64,000 nucleotides of DNA from an uncultured Bacilli bacterium. GTDB lineage: Bacteria > Bacillota_I > Bacilli_A > RF39 > UBA660. The notes beneath the pieces are model-generated. The model had not been told where the DNA came from and ran no database searches. It saw only the letters and a program-made list of their open reading frames with translations. Every line of letters starts with the position of its first letter. Position 1 is the first letter of the stretch. A program made the position numbers and the translations under genes. Shown in pieces: positions 43,400-53,500 of this stretch. The stretch is taken from assembly GCA_934167665.1 (NCBI GenBank), contig CAKPLN010000002.1, forward strand, positions 124,001 to 188,000, read 5' to 3'.

Positions 43400-43849
43400 A
43401 TGAATTCTAAATATATGGACATGGCAATAGATGAGGCAAAATTGGCGTTTGATGAGGATGAGGTGCCAGTTGGAGCTGTAATAGTCAAAAATGGTGAAAT
43501 TTTAGCCAAAACTCATAATTTAAAAGAGCATATGGGTTCTGCTATATATCATGCGGAAATTCTTGCTATTGCTATGGCTACAGAAAAAATTAAAAATTGG
43601 CGTTTGGACGATTGTGATATCTATATTACTTTAGAACCATGCCCAATGTGTGCCAGTGCTATTAAACAGTCAAGGATTAGAAATGTTTATTGTGGTTTAT
43701 CTAATTCTGATTCTAATAATTTATATATAGTTGAAAAGATTTTTGAAAGTGACAGTATAAATAATTCTGTTAATTTTTTTTCTGATTTTGCAGTTGATGA
43801 AGTACGCAATTTGATGCAAAAATTCTTTTCTGAAAAAAGAAAAAAATAG
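43400..43849 (+). CDS. tadA: tRNA-specific adenosine deaminase TadA
   Basis: The 149-residue zinc deaminase converts A34 of tRNA-Arg(ACG) to inosine. The HAEILAI motif holds the zinc His and catalytic Glu, and PCPMCASAI the zinc cysteines. GGAGTGAT precedes the start. It lies between the SRP RNA and dnaX, in the B. subtilis neighbourhood of yaaJ. Confidence 0.96.
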   Translation: MNSKYMDMAIDEAKLAFDEDEVPVGAVIVKNGEILAKTHNLKEHMGSAIYHAEILAIAMATEKIKNWRLDDCDIYITLEPCPMCASAIKQSRIRNVYCGLSNSDSNNLYIVEKIFESDSINNSVNFFSDFAVDEVRNLMQKFFSEKRKK

Positions 43850-43885
43850 TCTTTTCGTGTTATAATACTTGTGGTGGGTGGTAAT

Positions 43886-45616
43886 ATGTATCAAGCTTTG
43901 TATAGAAAGTATCGCCCAAAGGATTTTGAAAGTGTTGTTGGTCAAGATGCTTTGGTTAGAACTTTAAAAAATTCTATAGTTAATGGCACGTTTTCACATG
44001 CTTATATGTTTTTTGGTCCTAGGGGGACTGGAAAAACTACTATGTCAAAGATATTTGCAAGGGCAGTAAATTGCTTGTCTCCAGTTGATGGTAGTGCTTG
44101 TGGAAATTGTAAAAATTGTTTGCATTCATTTGAAAAAGAATGTGTTGATATTATTGAAATAGATGCTGCTTCTAATAATGGTGTTGATGAAATAAGGGAA
44201 TTAAAAAATAAAATTTCTTTAGTACCCGCAGAACTAAAGTATAAAGTATATATAATTGATGAGGTTCACATGTTATCAATTGGTGCTTTTAATGCTTTGC
44301 TAAAGACGTTAGAAGAGCCTCCAGAACATGCAATTTTTATTTTAGCTACGACAGATCCTCAAAAAGTACCAGAAACTATTATTTCTAGGTGTCAATGCTT
44401 TTCTTTTAAGAGAATATCGGATGATAAAATTGTTGAACGTTTAAAGAAAATTTGCTCTATTGAAAATATTTTGATAGATGATGATGTTTTAGGTGAAATT
44501 GCCATTCTTTCTGAAGGTGGAATGCGTGATGCTTTAGGTATGCTTGATAAACTGCATTCATTTTCTAATGATAAAATAGTTATGAATGATTTTATTGAAT
44601 TAAATGATATGATTACTAGAAATGATTTACAAACATTGCTAGATGCTATTATGAATGCTGATATTCAAACTATTTTAAATAGACTTGAAAACTATAAGAG
44701 TAGTGGAAAAAATTTAATACAAATTATTTCCCAACTCATGAATTATTTAAAAAATACTGTTATTTCTTATTATTTAGAAAATGCTGCTGTTGATTATGAT
44801 GTGGATAAATTAATTTTACTTACAAATATTATTAACGAAAAAATGTTCGATATAAAAAAGAGTGGCAATCCTAGTATTTATATTGAAATGTTACTATTAA
44901 AGTTTGTTAATGATTGTATTAGTAAGGAAAAAAATATTTCCCGGGAAATATTTTCAAATGCTGATGTTAGAGAAAATTCTATTAAGGAAACTTCAGTAAC
45001 TACATGTAGTAATATTATTGATAATAATAACAATAGTAATGACAATAATGATGATAATAATAGTAATAGTAATAATGATAATAACTCAATGACAAAAATT
45101 TCTGTAGAAAATGTGGTTGATTCTGATATTGAAGCTTTACATTTAAAAAATCTTCAAGAAATTATGAAAGTACGTGTTAATAATACTTTGGCTTTAGCCG
45201 ATAAGCAAATTTTAAAAACAATTATTAACAATATGAGTATCTTTAACGATTATACTTTTGATGATGAAATAGGGTATATTGCTTGTTCTCTTTTAGATGC
45301 TAAGGTTCGAGCTGCTAGTGTTGATAGTGTCATAATTAGTTATGATTATGATTCGATTGTTAAACAAAATTTATTAAATTTGGATAAAATTACTGATGTT
45401 TTCAATAAATTGACAAATTTTAATAAAAAAATTGCTATAATTACTGATGATGAATGGGAAAAAGTAAAAAAAGATTATATTTTATCTTTAAAGAATGGTG
45501 AACAGTATAAAATTATTGAAGAACCTGCTATTAATGTCTTTGAAGGTCCTAAGGAAGATGATATAATAGTTAATAGTGCAGTAGAACTATTTGGTGATAT
45601 TGTGGAAATGGATTAA
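43886..45616 (+). CDS. dnaX: DNA polymerase III subunits gamma and tau
   Basis: Clamp-loader ATPase of 576 residues. It starts MYQALYRKYRPKDFESVVGQ after GGGTGGT, with Walker A FGPRGTGKTTMSK, a zinc-binding cysteine group (CGNCKNC), and DEVHML. An Asn-rich, low-complexity linker (about residues 380-405) precedes the C-terminal polymerase-binding region. A perfect Noc-binding site is embedded in the coding sequence at 44936-44949. Confidence 0.96.
   Translation: MYQALYRKYRPKDFESVVGQDALVRTLKNSIVNGTFSHAYMFFGPRGTGKTTMSKIFARAVNCLSPVDGSACGNCKNCLHSFEKECVDIIEIDAASNNGVDEIRELKNKISLVPAELKYKVYIIDEVHMLSIGAFNALLKTLEEPPEHAIFILATTDPQKVPETIISRCQCFSFKRISDDKIVERLKKICSIENILIDDDVLGEIAILSEGGMRDALGMLDKLHSFSNDKIVMNDFIELNDMITRNDLQTLLDAIMNADIQTILNRLENYKSSGKNLIQIISQLMNYLKNTVISYYLENAAVDYDVDKLILLTNIINEKMFDIKKSGNPSIYIEMLLLKFVNDCISKEKNISREIFSNADVRENSIKETSVTTCSNIIDNNNNSNDNNDDNNSNSNNDNNSMTKISVENVVDSDIEALHLKNLQEIMKVRVNNTLALADKQILKTIINNMSIFNDYTFDDEIGYIACSLLDAKVRAASVDSVIISYDYDSIVKQNLLNLDKITDVFNKLTNFNKKIAIITDDEWEKVKKDYILSLKNGEQYKIIEEPAINVFEGPKEDDIIVNSAVELFGDIVEMD
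44936..44949. other. Noc-binding site inside dnaX
   Basis: ATTTCCCGGGAAAT encodes part of NISREIF and uses CGG for Arg, a codon that is rare in this AT-rich genome. Confidence 0.82.
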
Positions 45617-45632
45617 AATAGGAGGAATTTAT

Positions 45633-45929
45633 ATGAATATTCAAGCTATGTTGAAACAAGCACAATCTTTACAAAGAGATATGCTTAATATAAAAAAGGA
45701 AATTGATGCTATGTCTTTTACTGGTGAAAGTTCACTTGTTAAGGTTACTGTAGATGGTACTAAAAAGGTTACTAAGGTTGATATTGCTAATAAGGATAGT
45801 ATTGATAAGGACGATATTGAAATGTTGGAGGATATGATTCTTATTGCTTTAAATGATGCTTTTGCTAAAGTTGATGCTGAAACAGAGAAGAAAATGGGAA
45901 AATTTTCCAATATTCCTGGGTTATTTTAG
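45633..45929 (+). CDS. ybaB: YbaB/EbfC-type nucleoid-associated protein
   Basis: The 98-residue DNA-binding protein starts MNIQAMLKQAQSLQRDM after GGAGGAA; a longer in-frame reading would overlap dnaX. It ends with the typical GKFSNIPGLF. The dnaX-ybaB-recR order is strongly conserved. Confidence 0.95.
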   Translation: MNIQAMLKQAQSLQRDMLNIKKEIDAMSFTGESSLVKVTVDGTKKVTKVDIANKDSIDKDDIEMLEDMILIALNDAFAKVDAETEKKMGKFSNIPGLF

Positions 45930-45931
45930 TA

Positions 45932-46528
45932 ATGTATCCTAATAGTATAAGGAATTTGATCGAATCATTTAGATTTTTGCCAGGAATTGGTGAAAAAACC
46001 GCTGAAAGACTGGCTTTTTCTGTTTTAAATCTTGATGATGAGCAGGTAGAACTTTTTGCTGATAGTTTATCTGATGTAAAGAAGAAAATTCATTTTTGTA
46101 GTTCTTGTAATGCTCTTACTGAGGATGATTTATGTTTTGTTTGCAGTGACTACACTAGGGATAGAAAGGTGTTATGTGTTGTTGAAGATACAAAAAATGT
46201 TTTTTTATTTGAAAAACTTGGTATGTTTCACGGATATTATCACGTTTTGAATGGCTTGATTTCTCCACTTGATGGTATTAATCCTGAAGATATTGGGATA
46301 GATAAACTGTTAGATAGGATAAATACAGGCGATTTTAAAGAAATAATTTTAGCTTTTAAACCAAGCATTGAGGGTGAAACTACGGCTCTTTATATAAAAA
46401 AAGTTCTTAGTGGAATGAATGTTGTAGTAACTAGGTTAGCTAGTGGTGTTCCTATGGGAGCAGATATGGAGTATGTTGATAGTTTAACACTTGAAAGGGC
46501 TTTAAAAGATCGAAAAGAAATCGAATAA
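45932..46528 (+). CDS. recR: Recombination protein RecR
   Basis: The 198-residue protein has an HhH element (RFLPGIGEKTAERLAF), a four-cysteine zinc finger (CSSCNALTEDDLCFVC), and a TOPRIM domain (VVEDTKN, then PSIEGETTALYI). It works with RecF and RecO in loading RecA at gaps. Confidence 0.97.
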   Translation: MYPNSIRNLIESFRFLPGIGEKTAERLAFSVLNLDDEQVELFADSLSDVKKKIHFCSSCNALTEDDLCFVCSDYTRDRKVLCVVEDTKNVFLFEKLGMFHGYYHVLNGLISPLDGINPEDIGIDKLLDRINTGDFKEIILAFKPSIEGETTALYIKKVLSGMNVVVTRLASGVPMGADMEYVDSLTLERALKDRKEIE

Positions 46529-46568
46529 TACCCAAAAAAAATCATACTCTTCTATAGGAGATGATTAT

Positions 46569-46748
46569 ATGTTGATTTCTTTTTTTAAAAGAATTATTTT
46601 TAGTGCTTTTATTTTGTACGGTTATAACTTAATTGCAGTAAATTTCAATATGACAGTACCTATAAATGCTATAACTTTATCTTTTGTTACCTTTTTAGGA
46701 ACACCTGGATTAGTTTCTTTAATTTTAATTAAAATGATTGTATTGTGA
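46569..46748 (+). CDS. bofA: Pro-sigma-K processing inhibitor BofA
   Basis: A 59-residue membrane protein, MLISFFKRIIFSAFILYGYN onward, with the C-terminal BofA signature VPINAITLSFVTFLGTPGLV. BofA holds the SpoIVFB protease inactive in the mother cell. The recR-bofA neighbourhood matches B. subtilis. It has an AGGAGATGAT ribosome-binding site. Confidence 0.9.
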   Translation: MLISFFKRIIFSAFILYGYNLIAVNFNMTVPINAITLSFVTFLGTPGLVSLILIKMIVL

Positions 46749-46758
46749 GGTCTTTTGT

Positions 46759-47607
46759 TTGGTGAATTCTTCTTATAATTATGATAAATCTAATTTTTGT
46801 TTTCAAGTAAATAAGATTATTCAATCTAATAGATTGTCTCATGCTTATATTATTCAAGTTAATAATTATGAGAAAGATTTTTTGTTTGTTAAGATTTTTA
46901 CAAAGTCAATTTTATGTAAGCAAAAGAAGAAAATTAGTGATTCTTTAGATTGTAAAGAATGTAATATTTGTAGTTTGATTGATAATAATAATTATCCTGA
47001 TTTATATATAGTTGAACCTGATGGTAAAGATATAAAAAAAGGACAGTTAATTGGATTACAAAAGGAATTTCAAAATAAATCTTTATTAGATAATAAAAGA
47101 GTTTACATTATAAAAGAGGCTGATAAATTAAATGAGTCGGCGGCAAATACAATATTAAAATTTTTGGAAGAACCTAATGATAATATTGTTGCTATACTAG
47201 TTACTACAAATAGGTATAAAATGTTAGAAACTATTTTATCTAGATGCCAAGTATTATCAGTAGATTTTGAAAAAGATGATTTGGTATATAGTGATGAACT
47301 TTTAGAACTGATTGATTATATAGTTTCTGGTGATTCTTTATTTATTAACTATTCGACTATTGTTGATAAAATACTTTGTGATAAGGTTATTGCTGCTAAG
47401 ATGCTTGACGATGTTAATCGTTTATTTATTACTTATTTGAGTAATAAAAATGATTTAATATTAAGCAAGTATTTATCAAAATTGTCTGATGATGATATTG
47501 TTTCTTATATTTCAATTATTGAAGAATACTTGAAAAAACTTGAATTTAATGTTAATTATAAGTTGTGGTTAGATTCTCTCTTTGCTAGGTTATTGGGTGG
47601 TGAGTAA
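46759..47607 (+). CDS. holB: DNA polymerase III delta-prime subunit
   Basis: Clamp-loader subunit of about 282 residues. It has a degenerate ATPase fold with no Walker A, a cysteine cluster (CKECNIC), KEADKLNESAANTILKFLEEP and the SRC-like ILSRCQV. TTG at 46759 is preferred (GTGAGG eight bases upstream); GTG at 46762 is equally possible. The tmk gene usually found before holB is absent. Confidence 0.88.
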   Translation: MVNSSYNYDKSNFCFQVNKIIQSNRLSHAYIIQVNNYEKDFLFVKIFTKSILCKQKKKISDSLDCKECNICSLIDNNNYPDLYIVEPDGKDIKKGQLIGLQKEFQNKSLLDNKRVYIIKEADKLNESAANTILKFLEEPNDNIVAILVTTNRYKMLETILSRCQVLSVDFEKDDLVYSDELLELIDYIVSGDSLFINYSTIVDKILCDKVIAAKMLDDVNRLFITYLSNKNDLILSKYLSKLSDDDIVSYISIIEEYLKKLEFNVNYKLWLDSLFARLLGGE

Positions 47608-47609
47608 TA

Positions 47610-48404
47610 GTGATTGATGTTGTTGCAGTTAGTTTTAATAATACTATTGATTATGTTTCTTGTAGTGATTTAAGTTTAAAACGTGGAAATTTTGTTATTA
47701 TAGAATGTGATAATGGTGTTCAAATGGCTAGAGCTATAAATGATTCTTATAAGGAAAAAGAAGAAAATTTGGCACTACCACTTAAAGGTGTTTTACGTAT
47801 TGCTACTGAAGATGATTTAAAAAAAGCCGATGATAATCAAAAAATTGCTGATAAAGCACTTTTAGACGCTAGAAAGTTTAGTGCTAATTTATTATTGAAT
47901 ATGAATTTTATTGGGGCTTTTTATAATTTTGACAGAAGTCAATTATTATTTTATTTTTTAGCTGATGAACGTGTTGATTTTAGAGACTTGGCTAAAAAGT
48001 TGGCTCAAAAATATAAAACTCGTATTGAGCTTAGGCAAATTGGAGTTCGTGATAAAGCTAAAAAAATTGGTGGCTTAGGTCCTTGTGGATTATTTCTATG
48101 CTGTAATTCTTTCTTGACGGATTTAGGTAGTGTATCAATTAATATGGCTAAAAATCAGTTTTTAGCATTAAATCCTGGCAAAATTAATGGTGTTTGTGGC
48201 CGACTTTTATGTTGCTTGGAATATGAAAACGATTTGTATACTGAGTTAAAACGTGATATGCCTAAAGTTGGTTCTTTTGTGGAAACTGAGCATGGTTTAG
48301 GTAAGGTTGTTAGTGTGGATATTTTTAAGAAAAACTACAGTGTTGATTTAAATGATCGAGGAATAGTTGTTTTTAGTAAGGATAGTAATAATGGAAGTAA
48401 TTAA
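47610..48404 (+). CDS. ricT: PSP1-domain protein RicT (YaaT)
   Basis: The 264-residue protein carries the cysteine-rich signature GGLGPCGLFLCCNSFL and CGRLLCCLEYE, which ligate iron-sulfur clusters in the RicAFT (Y-complex). In B. subtilis that complex affects RNase Y cutting, sporulation and competence. Starts with GTG after GGTGGTGAG. It lies between holB and trmN, as in B. subtilis. Confidence 0.93.
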   Translation: MIDVVAVSFNNTIDYVSCSDLSLKRGNFVIIECDNGVQMARAINDSYKEKEENLALPLKGVLRIATEDDLKKADDNQKIADKALLDARKFSANLLLNMNFIGAFYNFDRSQLLFYFLADERVDFRDLAKKLAQKYKTRIELRQIGVRDKAKKIGGLGPCGLFLCCNSFLTDLGSVSINMAKNQFLALNPGKINGVCGRLLCCLEYENDLYTELKRDMPKVGSFVETEHGLGKVVSVDIFKKNYSVDLNDRGIVVFSKDSNNGSN

Positions 48405-49122
48405 TGACATTTTAGGGTACCCAAATAGAAAAATTTTTCAAGATGATGAGTGTTTTGCATTTTCTCTTGATAGTGTTATGTTAGCTAATTTTGCTACTAT
48501 TAGGCAACGTGATAAATTTATTTTAGATTTAGGTTGTGGAAATGGTGTTATTCCATTGATTTTGTCTTTAAGGACTAACAAAGCTATAGATGGTGTTGAA
48601 ATTCAAAAACAGTTGGCTGATATGGCAAAAAAGTCTGTTGATTATAATGGTTTAGAATCGCAAATTAAAATCATTAATGTAGATATGAAGGAATTTGCAA
48701 CTAGTGATAATATAGAAAAATATGATTTAATTACTTGCAATCCCCCTTATTTTAAAGTTAATGAAAAGAACTATTTTAATTTAAGCCCACAAAAATTAAT
48801 TGCTCGTCACGAAGTGCAAATCACTCTTAGTGATGTTTTTTCTATTTCTAAAAAATTGTTAAAAAATAATGGAAATCTAGCTATAGTTCATAGGCCAGAG
48901 AGATTATTGGAAATTTTTGAGTTGTTTAAAAGTAATGGCATTGAACCTAAAAGATTAAGATTTGTATATGAAAAGGTTAATAAAGAATCAACACTTGTCC
49001 TTGTTGAAGGACAAAAGGGTGGAAAGTCTGGACTTAAAATAGAAAATCCTTTGATTTTATATAATAATGATGGTAAGATGACTGAAGAGTATAGTAAGTT
49101 GATTGTGGAGGTGAAAAAATGA
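48391..49122 (+). CDS. tRNA1(Val) adenine-37 N6-methyltransferase-like protein
   Basis: The 243-residue Rossmann methyltransferase resembles YabB/TrmN6, with DLGCGNGVIPLILSL (about residue 46 onward) and the NPPYFK motif. MEVINDILGY is taken as the start since it overlaps the ricT end by 14 bases with a ribosome-binding site AAGGATAG. The yazA gene that follows in B. subtilis is missing. Confidence 0.88.
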   Translation: MEVINDILGYPNRKIFQDDECFAFSLDSVMLANFATIRQRDKFILDLGCGNGVIPLILSLRTNKAIDGVEIQKQLADMAKKSVDYNGLESQIKIINVDMKEFATSDNIEKYDLITCNPPYFKVNEKNYFNLSPQKLIARHEVQITLSDVFSISKKLLKNNGNLAIVHRPERLLEIFELFKSNGIEPKRLRFVYEKVNKESTLVLVEGQKGGKSGLKIENPLILYNNDGKMTEEYSKLIVEVKK

Positions 49123-49961
49123 GACAAAAGAGTTATGATGATAGTGCTAGCTTGTATTTAATCCCAACACCTATTGGTAATCTTGATGATATTACTGTTA
49201 GGGCGCTTAAAACTCTTGAAAAAGTTGATTTTATTCTTTGTGAGGATACTAGAGAAACCGGGAAGTTATTAAAGAATTATAATATTAAAAAAAGATTAGT
49301 TAGTTGTCACGAATTTAATGAAGAAAAAGTAAAAGTATATGTCACCGATGAATTGAAAAAAGGATTTAATATTGGTTTAGTTACTGATCAAGGTACTCCT
49401 ATTATTAGTGATCCTGGTTATTTAGTCGCTAAAGAGGTAATTTCACAGGGATTTAATGTTATAAGTCTGCCTGGGGCTACAGCTTTTGTACCAGCTTTGA
49501 CTAGTTCTGGAATTCAACCATCACCATTTCTTTTTTATGGTTTTTTAAATGCAAAAGGTGGTAAACAGAAAAAGGAATTGGAAAAACTAAAAAGTTTACC
49601 ATATACTATTATATTTTATGAAGCGCCTCATAGAATCAAGGATACTTTGAAAAATATGCTTGCTGTTTTTGGAGATAGAAACATTTCAATTTCGCGTGAG
49701 ATTTCTAAAATACATGAGGAAATTTCTCGTGATAAAATTAGTAATCTTATTGATGTTGTTGATGAGATGAAGGGTGAATTTGTTTTGATTGTTGACGGGT
49801 GTCATACTGAAGTTGATTATAGTGATTTAAGTATTATTGAGCATGTTAATATATATGTAGAAGATGGTATGAGTGAAAAGGATGCAATTAAAAAAGTGGC
49901 TAGTGAAAGAAATATTGCTAAATCAATAATTTATAAAGAATATCATTATTCTAAAAAGTAA
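49119..49961 (+). CDS. rsmI: 16S rRNA 2'-O-ribose C1402 methyltransferase RsmI
   Basis: The 280-residue tetrapyrrole-methylase-fold enzyme has LIPTPIGNLDDITVRALK, CEDTRETGKLL, TDQGTPIISDPG and IFYEAPHRIKDTL, all RsmI signatures. Its start overlaps the upstream gene (ATGA). Confidence 0.96.
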   Translation: MRQKSYDDSASLYLIPTPIGNLDDITVRALKTLEKVDFILCEDTRETGKLLKNYNIKKRLVSCHEFNEEKVKVYVTDELKKGFNIGLVTDQGTPIISDPGYLVAKEVISQGFNVISLPGATAFVPALTSSGIQPSPFLFYGFLNAKGGKQKKELEKLKSLPYTIIFYEAPHRIKDTLKNMLAVFGDRNISISREISKIHEEISRDKISNLIDVVDEMKGEFVLIVDGCHTEVDYSDLSIIEHVNIYVEDGMSEKDAIKKVASERNIAKSIIYKEYHYSKK

Positions 49962-50020
49962 TTATTTACTGATACATTAATAAAAACTATGCTTTTGTAT
50001 AGTTATTGGAGGTTTGTTAC

Positions 50021-50593
50021 ATGAAGTTGATAATAGGGTTAGGAAACCCTGGCAAAGAATATGAAAATACACGTCATAATATCGGATTCATGACTATAGA
50101 TTATTATGTGAAAGCTAAAAAGTATGATACTAATGGTTGGCAGAAAAAATTTAATGCTTTATATATGCAAGTAAATTTGGCTGAGGAAAAAGTAATTTTT
50201 TTAAAACCGCAAACTTATATGAATTTATCTGGGGAGTCAGTTAGAGATTGTGTTAATTTCTTTAAAGTAGATATTAATGATATATTGGTTATTTCTGATG
50301 ACTTGGATTTGGCTGTTGGAAATTTTAAACTAAAGTCAAATGGATCAAGTGGTGGACATAATGGATTAAAAAATATTGCTGAGTGTTTAGGTACCACTGA
50401 ATATAAACGTTTAAAAGTGGGTATAGCTAAAGATAAGAGTATTGATATCAAAGATTATGTTTTAGGTAAAATATCTTCTGATGATTTGAAGATATATGAT
50501 GCTCTTTTTAATCATTTGACTGAGGTATTAGATGATTATTTTAAGTTACCTTTTTCGGATTTAATGAGTAAATATAATCAAAAGAATAGGTGA
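50021..50593 (+). CDS. pth: Peptidyl-tRNA hydrolase
   Basis: The 190-residue enzyme hydrolyses peptidyl-tRNA. MKLIIGLGNPGKEYENTRHN includes the catalytic His region, and HNGLKNIAECLGTTEYKRLKVG the rest of the site. The start has GGAGG; the upstream in-frame Met has no ribosome-binding site. Together with mfd it corresponds to the pth-fin-mfd run of B. subtilis, but fin is missing. Confidence 0.96.
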   Translation: MKLIIGLGNPGKEYENTRHNIGFMTIDYYVKAKKYDTNGWQKKFNALYMQVNLAEEKVIFLKPQTYMNLSGESVRDCVNFFKVDINDILVISDDLDLAVGNFKLKSNGSSGGHNGLKNIAECLGTTEYKRLKVGIAKDKSIDIKDYVLGKISSDDLKIYDALFNHLTEVLDDYFKLPFSDLMSKYNQKNR

Positions 50594-50599
50594 TGTTAC

Positions 50600-53500
50600 A
50601 TGAATTTTTTTGATAACTTGGTACAGATTGATTTGAGAAAAAACATTGGTATAGTTGGACTTACTGATGAGTTTTTTTGTGTATATTTGAATGATATTTT
50701 GAAGCAATCTAATAAGAATATTTTAGTTGTTGTTAATTCTTTGTTTGAAGCTAATAATTTATATTCATCTTTATCATTGTACACTGATAAGGCTAGGCTT
50801 TTTCCAATGGATGATTTTCTTACCAGTGAAGCTTTAGCAATAAGTCCTGATCTTAGAATTACAAGATTGGAGACTCTTAATAAGATTGCTAATAATGAAC
50901 CTAGTATTGTTATTACTAATTTAATGGGAGTTTTGCGTTTTTTACCTAGCAAGGATACATATATTAATAGTGTTTTTGCACTAAAAAATAATGATGTGGT
51001 TTCTCCAATAGCTTTGGCCGAGAAATTAGTTAAGTGTGGTTACACAAGGGATACTATAGTTACTAAAACGGGTGAGTTTGCGGTTAGAGGATTTGTTGTT
51101 GATATATTTCCAATTGATGAGGATAATCCTGTACGTATTGAGTTCTTTGATGATGAAGTTGAATCAATAAGATATTTTGATGCAGAGACACAAAAATCTT
51201 TATGTGTAATTGACAATATTTTAATTAAACCATTTTTTGAATTTTTATCCACTAAAACTGTGGAAGAAAGTAAGTTTGGTAAGCAAAAATATTTGCCAGA
51301 AGTGGAAAAAGTAGTTTCTATAAGTGATTATTTTGAAGATGGAGTAGTTGTATTTAAGGATTATGAGCAATTGGGTCTTAGTTATTCACATATTTGTGAA
51401 GAAATGGATACATATCGTGCTGATAAAGATATAACATTTGATGGTAATTATATGTTTTCTTTAGATGGCATTAAGCCTAAATTTCCAATTTATTATATGA
51501 CTATTAATAACCTTGTTGACCATAATAAGTATTCTGATGTAATAAATTTTGGTGTTAAAACTATTAATAATTTTTCTGAAGATATTAATCAAATTAATAG
51601 TATGATTAGAAAAAATATCTCCTTAGGCAAAACTGTTATTGTATGTTTAAAAAAGTTTCAACTTGATAGTATTGCTAAGAAACTTAATATGCCTTATGTT
51701 GAAACTACTATTGATTCTATTGAATATGGTAATGTTAATTTAGTGGAGAAAGAGATTAATCAAGGATTTATTTATAATAATATTGTTGTACTTACGGCTC
51801 ATGAATTATTTTTAACGAAGGAAAAAAATAAAAAATATAATACAAGGTTTAAATATTCTACAAGTATTTCTGATTTTTCAAAATTAGAAGTTGGTGATTA
51901 TGTTGTTCATAATGTTCATGGGATTGGTATTTATAATGGTATTAAGACGCTTACTTCTAATGGAATTTCTAAGGATTATTTGGAGATCTTATATCAAGGT
52001 ACTGATAAAATATATATTCCGGTTGAAAAAATTGATTTAATAAGTAAGTATTCTGGTAATGAAGGAATGGTACCTAAAGTTAATAAACTTGGTGGTAGTG
52101 AATGGGGTAAAACTAAGGCGCGAGTTAGAAAGAAAGTTGTTGATATTGCCGATAAACTTTTGGTTTTGTATGCTGAAAGGGAAGCACGTAAGGGATTTTC
52201 TTTTTCACCGGATTGTGATATGTCTATTGCTTTTGAAAGGGATTTTCCTTATGAACTTACTAAGGATCAAGAGAAAGCAATTGCTCAGATAAAGGTTGAT
52301 ATGGAATCATCTGTGCCAATGGATCGTCTTTTATGTGGTGATGTTGGCTTTGGAAAAACTGAGGTGGCATTTGTTGCGGCATTTAAAGCTATTTTAGATT
52401 CAAAACAAGTTTTGTTTTTATGTCCAACTACTATTTTATCTAACCAGCATTATGAAAATGCTCTTCAAAGATTTAAAAATTTTCCTGTATCTATAGGTTT
52501 GTTGAATCGCTTTACTTCTCCTAGTGAGGTTAAAAGGATTCTTCAAGGACTTCGTGATGGAACAATAGATTTAGTATTTGGTACTCATAGGTTACTTAGT
52601 GACGATGTAGTGGTTAAAGATTTAGGTTTGCTTGTAATAGATGAGGAACAAAGATTTGGTGTTATGCATAAAGAAAAAATTAAGCAATATAAAACGAACG
52701 TTGATGTACTTACTTTAACTGCTACACCAATACCTAGAACTTTACAAATGTCTTTAGTTGGTATTAGAAGTTTATCTTTAATTGAGACGCCACCTGTTAA
52801 TCGTTATCCTGTACAAACTTATGTTATAGAAGAAAACATGCAAATTATTAAAGATGCTATTTATAAAGAATTAAGTCGTGATGGTCAAGTTTTTATTCTA
52901 TTTAATAGAGTTCAATCAATTGAAGAGGAGCAATTAAAAATTAGTAATTTAGTACCAGAAGCTAGAATAGTTGTTGCTCATGGTCAAATGACCAAAAATG
53001 AGTTAGAGGGACGTATTATTGATTTTGTTGATCATAAATATGATGTTCTTGTATGTACTACAATTATTGAAACTGGAATTGATATTCCTAATGTTAATAC
53101 ATTAATTATTATTGATGCTGATCGTTTTGGTTTGAGCCAGTTATATCAGATTCGTGGACGTGTTGGAAGAAGCGATAGATTTGCTTATGCTTATTTAATG
53201 TATAATCCAGCTAAGGTTCTTACTGATACGGCTATAAAACGTCTTAATGTTATTAAGGAGTTTACGGAACTTGGTAGTGGTTTTTCGATAGCAACGAGGG
53301 ATTTATCAATTAGAGGTGCTGGAGATATCCTTGGTAGTGAGCAGGCTGGCTTTATTGATTCTGTTGGTATCGACTTATATTTAAAAATGTTAAATGATGA
53401 GGTTAACCTTAAGAAGAATATTGCTGTTAAAGATGATGACAGTGAAAAAGATACTATGCCTCTTATTAATGTTAGCACACATATTAAAGACGCTTATGTT

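Noticed and set aside
43840..44000. tRNA gene near tadA or elsewhere
   Set aside because: No T-loop-like GTTCGAATC sequence with pairing arms was found in any intergenic region of the window.
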